This document shows, piece after piece, positions 1-9,000 of a stretch of DNA of 12,869 nt. Each line of letters starts with the position of its first letter. Within the stretch, counting starts at the first letter, position 1. Under the pieces are notes generated by a model that saw nothing but the letters and a program-made list of their open reading frames with translations, was not told the origin of the DNA and made no database searches. This DNA is from Baffinella frigidus (Eukaryota > Cryptophyceae > Cryptomonadales > Baffinellaceae), in assembly GCA_026770585.1 (NCBI GenBank), contig MU647091.1, positions 148,953 through 161,821 of the forward strand, in the 5' to 3' direction. The position numbers and the translations under genes are program-made.

Positions 1-29
1 GAGAGAGAGAATATGGGGGTTGGGGTTAC
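1..29 (-). other. start of the intron after exon j (partial)
   Basis: Begins with GTAACC on the minus strand. Contains a (GA)n tail at 1-10. Confidence 0.6.
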
Positions 30-96
30 CGCGAAGTGCACTGCCGCGAGCGAAGAGACCTTGCCTCCGAATGGCGAGGCGTTTGATAGCGCAACC
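30..96 (-). CDS. CDC50: CDC50 exon j: LSNASPFGGK block, start of second membrane helix
   Basis: 67 nt, acceptor gctgccAG|G, donor GCG|GTAACC. After the split glycine it encodes VALSNASPFGGKVSS then LAAVHFA. The family has 'VLSTTSWLGGKNxFLGIAYI' here, directly before the second membrane helix; LS-xx-S-x-F/L-GGK and the following small hydrophobic run agree. The single-base start completes the GG left by exon i. The remaining helix and the cytosolic tail must lie to the left of base 1. Confidence 0.75.
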
Positions 97-3000
97 CTGG
101 CAGCGGTTTCGGGTTTCGGGTTTCGGGTTTCGGGTTTCGGGTTTCGGGTTTCGGGTTTCGGGTTTCCGCCGTTACGGGATGCACTGCGTGATCATCATGA
201 CACCTGATCATCATGGCAGTCACCTGGTCACGCGGATATCCACAGTTACCTTAAGTTAACGGAGGTTCCACTTTTGCTTTGAGACGTTCCACTCTCGGCT
301 TTTGTCTCGGCGGGCAAGAGGAATGGGGTATCCCTGAAGTGGCGAGTAGGCGCGTACGCCCTACGGTAGGGCCCTAGGACCTGCCTAGGGCGAGTTTGGG
401 CGAAACAATCAGCCTCGCAATTGGATACAGGGGTACCTCGGTCGCTAACCCCAAACTTCACCCTAAGGGCACTTACGGGATCAAGCAGTTGGCTAACTCC
501 AACCCCCGAACACAGCCCAGTAGGCTCATACGCCCTACGGTAGGGCCCTAGGACCTGCCTAGGGCGAGTTTGGGCGAATCTTCGCACGTCCGCCACTTAA
601 GAGTTAGGGTTTAGGGTTTAGGGTTTAGGGTTTAGGTGAAACCTAGGAAGGGGGGGGGGGTTGGGAATTAGGGTTTAGGGTTAGTGGTTGGGGTTTAGGG
701 TTCAGGGTGTGAGGGGTTGGGGGTTGAAGGTCCGTAGAGGGTTGGTTTGGGGTTGAAGGTCCATGGAGGGTGTAGGGTGTTTAGGGTGCCGATTTGGTCC
801 GCTCCACCCGAGGAAATGGCTCCAAACAATCGTCGATTTGGTCCACTTCGAAGGGCTGGTGGTTACGCAAGGGTTCAGACACCACGCCAGAGTGCTCTAG
901 GGAAACCGACGCCTTATCCACGCCAGATCTCACGTCGTTGACTTAAGTATTCAGGGGATTCACCCTGAAAGATGTCAAAAGTGGATGTTTCGAGCCCTCT
1001 GGCGTGGATGGTTTCGCTGATGCCCACTTGAGGCTGGAAGTGGGACTATTTTAAATGTGGGATTGTTAAATTTAGTACCAGTCACAGGCAAGTTTGGTCA
1101 CGTTTCTGGGGGAATTCCCCCAGATACGTGACCAAAAGGCCACGTGTTTTCGCACCTTTATGTGAAAACACGTGGCCCTTCAGATCAACCTCCTGAAATT
1201 GTCGAAAAAGACCCCAAGATTGAATGTTTTACACGAAATAAATATACGAATTTCAAAGGACGTAGCCCTCTGTTCGTGTGCGGGTGCGGTTAGGATTTAG
1301 GGTTTGGGATTTGGGGTTGAGAATCGTACCCTTTAGCTCAACCGAAAGCGCGGACCGGGTAGGGTTTATGGCGTAGGGTTTAGGGTTTAGGGTTTATGGC
1401 TTAGGGTTTAGGGTTTAGGGTTTAGGGTTTAGGGTTTAGGGTTTATGGCGTAGGGTTTATGGTTTATGGTTTATGGTTTATGGTTTAAGGTTTAGGGTTT
1501 ATGGCGTAGGGTTTATGGTTGAAGGTTCAGGGTTTGGGGTTTGGGGTTGAGAATCGCACCCTTTAGCTCCTCCGAAAGCGCGGACCGGGTAGTTGAGCTC
1601 GACCTGATTTCGGGTTTCGGGTTTCGGGTTTAGGGTTTCGGGTGCAGGGTTTCAGGTTTCGGGTGCAGGGTTCAGGAGTTGGGGTTCAGGGTTTAGAGTT
1701 TAGAGTTTGGGGTTTAGGGTGTAGGGTTTCAGGCTTCTGGTGTAGGGTTTAGGGTTTAGGGTGAAGGGTTTCGGGTGCAGGGCTTCGGGTTCAGGGTTCA
1801 GGGGTGCGGGTACCACCAACCCTCACGGAAGGACCAAATCGTCGATTTTTAGACCTCAGATTTACCCTGCCAGCACCTCGAATACGAGGTGCTGTGTTAA
1901 CTTAAGTCCCGATCTCGATACAAAATCAACTTTTAGGAAAAGGTCGAAAATCGACAATTTGGTCCTTCCGTGAGGGCTGGTGGTATGGGGTCGATACAAT
2001 CCTTCGAGAGGCTTGTATGACCTTGCATAGGCTTTTATCGAGCTCCCTAGGGGGGGGCGGGGTTTCGCATTCTTCAGGTCCAGTCCCAAAGGTCTGAAAG
2101 GCAGGAGAGGAACCCCCACATGGTCGCTATACCACACAGCGGAGTTCGATGGGATTTCGAATGACCCTCAAGTAATGAGACCTAGGCCCCTACGGTAGGC
2201 GACCCCTAGGGACGTAAGGGGGTTCCTCCGGATAAGGTAACGGAAACTCGGCCCAACATGGGCCAAACATTCCGTCGTAGCCCGCTGTGTGGCTGAATCG
2301 TGGAACAGCCCCGCCGGCAGGCTCTTGAGCGCCCGCGTGACCGGTCACGCGGACGCCGAAGCCAACTGTCCGAGGTGACTGCCTTGTCATGTTCCTGAGC
2401 CCTAAGAAGATTCAAACCCCCAACAGTCCAAAACGTCCCCACGGCGGCTTGCCTCAAGAAGGTACTTTCCCGCTTTGGGTTTTGGTGAATCACGCGTTTG
2501 TACCAGACAACGCCCGAAATCGCGCCCCTCTTGGTACAAACCCCCGCCAGCCCAAAACGCCCGAAAGGCGGCTTACCACGCCAGTCAGATCTGGCGTCGT
2601 TGACTTAAGAATTCAAGGGCTTTCCCCTGAAAGATGTCAAAAGTGGATGTTCAAAAGTGGACGTTCCGATCCCTCACGGCGACTCACCTCAAGACGGTAC
2701 TTTCCCGCTTTGAGGTCCTGGTCAATCACGCGGTGGAGCTTCCAGAAGTCCGGCTGCACTGCCGCCCGCATCCAAACCTGCCGGGGCGCTCAAAAGTTGA
2801 CGGAGCGCTCAAAAGTTGACGGATTTGTACCGCACACCCAGGACGTCAACTTGAGAATAGTAACACCACACAGCGGACTTCGAAGGGATTTTGAATAACC
2901 CCTAAGCGATAAGACCTAGGACCCTACGGTAGGCGACCTGTAGGTGCATAGGGGTGTTCCTACGGATAAGGTAACGGAGACTCGGCCCATTTGGGCCGAA

Positions 3001-6000
3001 AATCCCTTCGTAGCCCGCTGTGTGGATGGATGGCGTGCCAACAGTCGTACTTCGATCTTCGAGATAAGTTGATTCTACCCGGGAAACATGCCCAAAGTGT
3101 TGAGCCCGGGTAGTAAACCGGGTAGTAAACCGGGTGGTAAACCGGGTAGTAAACCGGGTAGTAAACCTCACACCCGAACCATGAAAATCTCTGCAGACGG
3201 AGCGGGGGGTACTGCAAGCTGTAGGCCGTAGGGCCCCTAGGACCTAACGGTAGGCCGTAGGGCCCCTAGGACCTAACGGTAGGCCGTAGGGCCCCTAGGA
3301 CCTAACGTTTCATAGGACCCCCCTAGGCCCCTTACCGCAAGCTGCCCATCCTCCTTTGGGGTTAGTTAGTTACTTAGTCAGTTAGTTATCAAGTTAGTCA
3401 GTTAGTGAGTGAGTGAGTAAGTTAGTTATCAAGTTAGTTAGTTAGTTAGTTAGTTAGTAAGTTAAGGGATCTGGTCCTCCATGGCGTGCAGGCAGTCGTA
3501 TTTGGACTTTGAGGCATCGCCGGTCCCGTCCCAGTCAAACCGGGTAGTAAACCGGGTAGTAAACCGGGTAGTAAACCGGGTAGCAACCCGGGTAGTAAAA
3601 CCACACATGTAAAAAGGTTCCTCTAGCATTCTCGGGTGGTTACCGCAAGCTGTTCGTCCTCCATGGCGTGCCAACAGTCGTACTTGGACTTGGAGGCATC
3701 GCCGGTCCCGTTCCAATCCCCCCAAGTTTCGACCGGGAACCCTGGTCGGGGTTTAGGGTTTAGAGTTTAGGGGTTAGGGTGTAGGGTGTAGGGTGTAGGG
3801 TTTGGGGTTTAGTGTTTAGTGTTGAGTGTTTAGGGTTTAGGGGTTAGAGTAGCATCGCCGGTCCTGTTCCAATCCCCCCAAGTTTCGACCGTGAACCCTG
3901 GTCAAGGTTTGGGGTGTAGGGTTCAGGGTTGGGGGTTTAGGGATCAGGGTTTAGGGTTGAGGGTTTACGGATTAGGGATTGGGGTGCAGGGTTTAGGGGT
4001 TAGGGTGTGGTGTTTAGTTTTTTTTTGGTGTGTGGGCTAGGGATCGGGAATCAGGGTTCCATGTTCTGGGTTTCGGGTTTCGGGTTTCGGGTTCTGGGTT
4101 CTGGGTTCTGGGTTCTGGGTTCTGGGTTTCGGGTTCGGGGTTCCGGGTTCGGGGTTCGTGGTTCGGGGTTCGTGGTTCGGGGTTTCGGGTTCTGGGTTTC
4201 GGGTTTCGGGTTTCGGGCGGAGCCACGCGCACCAGTGCCCTGGATCGTCCTCCCCCCCCCCTCTTTCTCCCGCCCGAAGCGATAGCAGTTGGTACGCAGC
4301 CACTCATCCGACTTGGAACTGCGGGCGTCGTTACTGGGAATTTCAGAACGCAACGTTTCATTTCGTGGTACTAAATGGTACGTAGCCACCTTCGATTTCG
4401 CAGCTACTCGTCCTTGCCACGTCCGACCCGAACACAAAATTTCGGGCCCGGGTACATTCTTTAAAAAATACTTGTACCTGATATCCTGACAAATGACCTG
4501 GCGTGCCGTGTATGGATCAGGGTTTGGGGTACAGGGTTCAGGGTGTAGTTTTGGACCCCTGAACTTTTGAGGTTTGGACCTGAACTTTTGCTTGGCTGGG
4601 CCTGAAAGTTTTCTTGGTGCGGACCTGAACTGATTCTTGGTTTGAGGTTTGGACCTGAACTTGTTCTGCGCCGTCGCCCAGGAGAGGCCAGATTTCTTCC
4701 AGGGGATCTGGCGTGGGGTTTGGGGTTAGTTAGTTAGTTACTTAGTCAGTTAGTTATCAAGTTAGTCAGTTAGTGAGTGAGTGAGTAAGTTAGTTATCAA
4801 GTTAGTTAGTTAGTTAGTTAGTAAGTTAGTTAGTAAGTTAAGGGATCTGGCGTGGGGTTTGGGGTTTGGAATTTGGGATTTGGGGGTTAGTTACTTGGTT
4901 AGTTAGTTAGTTAGTTAGCTGTCAAGTTGGTTAGTGAGTTAGTTAGTGAGTTAGTTAGTGAGTTAGTGAGTTAGTTAGTTAGTTAGTTAGTCAGTTCACT
5001 GCTAGCCAGAAGATTTTGTATTAGTCAACTTTGAAAAGAATGGGAGAGAGGTGTAGTATGGACGCCACCACGGCGTCCGGGATTCTTAAGTGGACAGTTT
5101 CAAGGGGAGGTTGACTTTAGCAAAAAATCCTGGCTAGCAGTGCAGTTAGTAAAATAGTAGCAGATAACGGAATGTTTGTTAAGTTGTGAACTACTACTAG
5201 TTATCTACTACTAGTTAACTACTAGTTAGGTGTTAGCAGTTTACTTAGGTGTGAGTAGTTAACTACTAACACCTAATTAGCAGTTAATTAGTTGTGCAGG
5301 GCCTACAGTAGGGCGCGCCGCGTGGCCCGTTATCAAGTTAGTTAGTCAGTTAGTTAGTTGGTTGGGGTTTGGGGTTTGGGGTTTGGGGGTTGGGGTTTGG
5401 TGTGTGGGGTTTGGGGTTTAGGGTTTGGGGTTTGGGGTTTAGGGTTTGGGGTGTGGGGTTTGGGGGTTGAGGTTTGGGTTTTGGGTTTTGGGTTTTGGGT
5501 TTTGGGGTTTGGTGTTTGGTGTTTGGTGTTTGGTGTTTGGTGTTTGGTGTTTGGGGTGTGGGTGGGGTTTGGGGCTTGGGGTTTGGGGTTCCCCGTAGTG
5601 TTCCGAGCGGTAGGGGGTCGGGGTTTCGGGAATCCCTTTGCAGAGTCTCGGCCTATAGTAGGAGGTCCTAGGCAATGCCGTATGCCTAACTACCCCATTT
5701 TCAGGCCGTTAGCCTATGAACGCGCACCAAGAGCAGAAGACGAAGAGAAGCAAAACAACCCGTCGCCAGACGCTGTGCCACAAAGACGTCCGCCGCTCCC
5801 TAGGGTGGGTGGGTGTGGAAGAGCGCGGCCCACCGAGGCAAAAGTCGAGAGTGGAACGTCTCAAAGCAAAAGTGGACCCTCTGTTAACTTAAGGAGTAAC
5901 AGTGGATTATGGACCACAGCCGTGTGTTTGGGGTCTACGGTGCACGGTTGTTGTGTGGGGTCTGTTTGGGGTCTACGGTTTTACGGTTTGGGGTTTAGGG

Positions 6001-9000
6001 GTTATGGCAGGCCCGAATCCCGGAACCTGATGCACCATCCATAACTCCTTAAGTTAACAGAGGGTACACTTTCGCTTTGAGACGTTCCACTCTCGACTTT
6101 TGCCTCGGTGGGCCGCGCTCTGCAAGGGGATTCCCGAAACCCCGGTCCATAACCCCGAAACCCCGATCACCTAAACCTAAACAGGCAACCGTAGACCCCA
6201 AACACCCCAAACTGTTTTGGGTCTACGGTTCACGGTTGGTGTGTGGGGTTTATTTGGGGTCTACGGTTTTACGGTTTGGGGTTTAGGGGTGTTGTTGTTT
6301 GGGGTCTATTTGGGGTCTACGGTTTTACGGCTTGGGGTTTAGGGGTGTTGTTGTGTGGGGTCTATTTGGGGTCTACGGTTTTACGGTGTGGGGTTTAGGG
6401 GTTAGTGGGTACTGCGACGCTGTCGGGGTCCGAGAGTGCGAAGGTGTCTTTGAAACCGCCGCCCTATCCACCCAACCGCCACCCTATCCACCCAACCGCC
6501 GCCCTTTCCACACAACTGCCGCCCTACCCACACACTGCTCCGGGCCAACTGCTGCCCTATCCACCCAACTGCCGCCCTATCCACCCAACCGCCACCCTAT
6601 CCACCCAACCGCCCTTGAGGGATGAGGGGGTACCGCGTTGCCGTCGGGGTCGGAGAGAGCGAAGGTGTCGTTGAACAGCGACCGCGCTATCAGCCCGCAC
6701 GGGTAGTAGTAGATCTGATGTAGGAGGTGGAGTTAGAATCCATCCGGAAAATAACGGGTATCCTCACGGGGTCTAGGACTCTCGAGCGTGGGAGATCTGA
6801 TGTGTGTGTGGGGGGGTGATGTGTGGGGGGAACGTGATCCCCGTGCCACCGTCTCTACACGCCCCCCCCTAGGACCCTACAGTAGGGACCATGCCTAGGG
6901 CCCTGCGGTGGTCCTAGGGGGGTGGGCGTTTCTTATGAGCGAGGTACTCCCGTAGAGGCCATTGCCCCCCCCCTTTCAGGCCTTCCTAGGACTCTCGGGC
7001 GTGGGAGACCCATGTTAAGTACCCTGCACCGCGGGGTTCAGGGTTTAGGGGTTAGGGGTTGGGGTGTAGGGTGTGGGGCGTAGGGTTCCGGGTTTCGGGT
7101 TGGGGTAAGGGGTTAGCGCTATCAGCCCGCACGGGTAGCAGTAGATCTGATGTGTGGGGGTGGGGGTTAGGGGCTGGGGGTTAGGGTGTAGGGTGTGGGG
7201 CGTAGGGTTTCGGGTTTGAGGTTGTACCTCACCACAACCTGACCATTGTACAAGGGTTTGCCAATTTTAAAATTGATCCCGTGTATGGGCATTTTGGGGA
7301 AGTTGAGAGTTTTGTGAGGTGTAATTTGCTGGGGTATTTTGGACGCGGAGGGTCGAATTTCATCTCGAAACTTACCAGAATCTGTCCTGATAAAAAGGCG
7401 TAGGATAGCATAATTTGATGCCTAAAATAGCATATACACCTTTACCTTCCGCGTGGGGAGCCTAAGATAGCGGGACAGTTTCTGTCTTGTTCCAAAATTA
7501 AATTCGACCGTCTGTTCGAAGGAAATGCAAAAATCTAAGCCTCGAGTTGAGCACCTTCGGCGGGCTAGTGGGTATAGCTGACAGGAGGGTGTTGCGGGTT
7601 AGGGTTCAGGGTTCAGGGGTCATGGGTTGGGGTCACGGGTTTCGGGTTTCGGGTTCAGAGGTCATGGGTTATGGTTCAGGGATCACGGGTCGGGGTTTTG
7701 GGTTTCGGGTTTCGGGTCTAGGGTCTAGGGTCTAGGGTCTAGGGTCTCGGGTCTCGGGTCTAGGGTTCATGGTGTAATGATAGCGGGACAGATTCTGTCG
7801 TGTTCCGAAATCAAATTGAGTACTGGATCGGCCTCGACTACTAGTGGCATGTTCCTTGTGAATAACCCCTAAGCGATAAGACCTAGCACCCTACGGTAGG
7901 CAACCCGTAGGGCCATAGGGGGGTTCCTACGGATAAGGTAACGGAAACTCGGGCTCTCGGCGCCCGAAACTCCCTTCGTGGCTGTGCGGCTGAAGTGAAT
8001 TATATCGAGGTTCTCGCAAGAGTCGATTCCCCCTGCAAGGTACACCTGAGACGTGTATGGTTCAGGGATCACGGGTCAGGGTTTTGGGTTTCGGGTCTAG
8101 GGTCTAGGGTCTAGGGTCTAGGGTCTAGGGTCTCGGGTCTAGGGTCTAGGGTTCATGGTGTAATGTGTACGGAGTGGTTGTAGGGTTTCGAGTTCAGGGG
8201 TTAGGGGTCATAGGGTGAACGGTGCAGGGTTCGGGGTTCTGCGATTCCGGGTTCCGGGTTCCGGGTTCCGGGTTCCGGATTTGGGGGTTCGGGTTCCGAG
8301 TTTCCAGTTTCGGGTTCAGGGTTCCGGGTTCCGGGTTCCGGGTTCAGGGATCCGGATTTGGGGTTTCAGGTTTCGGGTTCCCAGTTTCGGGTTCCGGGTT
8401 TCGTGTTGCCGGTTTCGGGTTGGCGGTTCCAGGTTTCGGGTTCCGGGTTTCTGGTGGCCGGTTCCGGGTTGCCGCTTCCGGGATCCGGGATCCGGGATTC
8501 GGGTTGCCGGTTGCCGGTTCTGGGTTTCGTGTTGCCGGTTTCGGGTTGGCGGTTCCGGGATTCGGGATTCGGGATTCGGGATTCGGGATTCGGGTTCCGG
8601 GATTCGGGATTCGTGTTGCCGGTTTCGTGTTGCCGGTTTCGGGTTGCCGGTTCCGGGATTCGGGTTCCGGGTTGCCGGTTCCGGGATCCGGGATCCGGGA
8701 TTCGGGATTCGGGATTCGGGATTCGGGATTCGGGTTCCGGGATTCGGGATCCGGGATTCGGGATTCGGGATTCGGGATTCGGGATTCGGGATTCGGGGGG
8801 TGGTACCCGAATGCCGTCGACATCGTACCCCTGATCCGCATTACCAGTTCCGCAGTACAACGGCGCATCGCCACGCACGCGGCTGCCCCCTTCCGTAGGA
8901 ACCCCCCTATGGCCCTACGGGTTTCCTACCGTAGGATCTGAGGTCTGATCGCTTATGGGTTATTCAAAATCCCTTCGAAGTCCGCTGTGTTGCCGGTTTC

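Larger units (their letters stand above)
97..1559 (-). other. intron between exons i and j
   Basis: 1463 bp. Holds a GGGTTTC array, half of an inverted-repeat element, a 58-bp direct repeat pair, several TTTAGGG-type arrays, two strong hairpins and the decayed exon i echo (all listed separately). The stretch 1178-1300 shows nothing recognisable. Confidence 0.7.
919..2651. repeat. ~75-bp dispersed direct repeat (919-989 and 2577-2651)
   Basis: Both carry cgtcgttgacttaag and ccctgaaagatgtcaaaa followed by gtggatgtt, with small indels. They lie in two different introns. The 2577 copy adds a hairpin, acgccag/ctggcgt (2578-2597). Confidence 0.85.
1604..2687 (-). other. intron between exons h and i
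   Basis: 1084 bp. Holds degenerate TTTCGGG-type repeats (1608-1805), a 175-bp fold-back element, one copy of the CCACACAGCGG element, a 20-bp palindrome, the exon h echo and the 2577-2651 repeat. The stretch 1990-2130 shows nothing recognisable. Confidence 0.75.
2778..3643 (-). other. intron between exons g and h
   Basis: 866 bp: 19-bp tandem duplication next to the exon h acceptor, CCACACAGCGG element copy 2, two 12-bp minisatellites, a perfect 29-bp triplication, a GTTA array and two exon g echoes. No other gene seen. Confidence 0.75.
3742..4654 (-). other. intron(s) between exons f and g
   Basis: Degenerate TTTAGGG repeats (3750-3845, 3905-4020), an exon g 5' echo, a GGGTTTC-GGGTTCT-GGGTTCG array, and a single-copy island (4219-4500) where only the doubtful exon f' was found. 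The region 4553-4654 repeats the exon f donor. Confidence 0.7.
4708..6633 (-). other. intron between exons e and f
   Basis: 1926 bp: two GTTA arrays, a fold-back element with target duplication, an inverted ctagttaggtgttag hairpin, TTTGGGG arrays, a 76-bp inverted pair, a 56-bp tandem repeat, a 20-bp minisatellite and the exon e 3' echo. The stretch 5646-5820 shows nothing recognisable. Confidence 0.75.

Noticed and set aside
246-596. 116-codon minus-strand frame with a repeated FAQTRPRQVLGPYRRAY segment
   Set aside because: The protein repeat is just the 58-bp DNA repeat and its palindromes read twice.
604-636. A true chromosome end
   Set aside because: Only about four exact units, embedded within an intron, with coding exons on both sides.
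2389-2898. 169-codon plus-strand frame
   Set aside because: It overlaps exon h, its echo and a MITE on the other strand; it is a shadow.
3106-3600. CRISPR-like spaced repeats
   Set aside because: Units are contiguous 12-bp tandem repeats with no spacers, in a eukaryotic intron.
4030-4437. Minus- and plus-strand frames over 4219-4437 (KSDEWLRTNCYRF and similar)
   Set aside because: Single-copy sequence, but no family recognised and no acceptor/donor pair giving the needed phase apart from the tentative 4477-4428.
5358-6044. 228-codon plus-strand frame
   Set aside because: It runs through TTTGGGG arrays, an unrelated stretch and a fold-back arm. No family motif, and it is antisense to the CDC50 intron.
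8215-8941. Open frames of 170 to 240 codons on both strands rich in GFRVSG or NPESRIP
   Set aside because: They follow the 7-bp repeats, are open on both strands and in several frames, and have no non-repeat sequence of their own.
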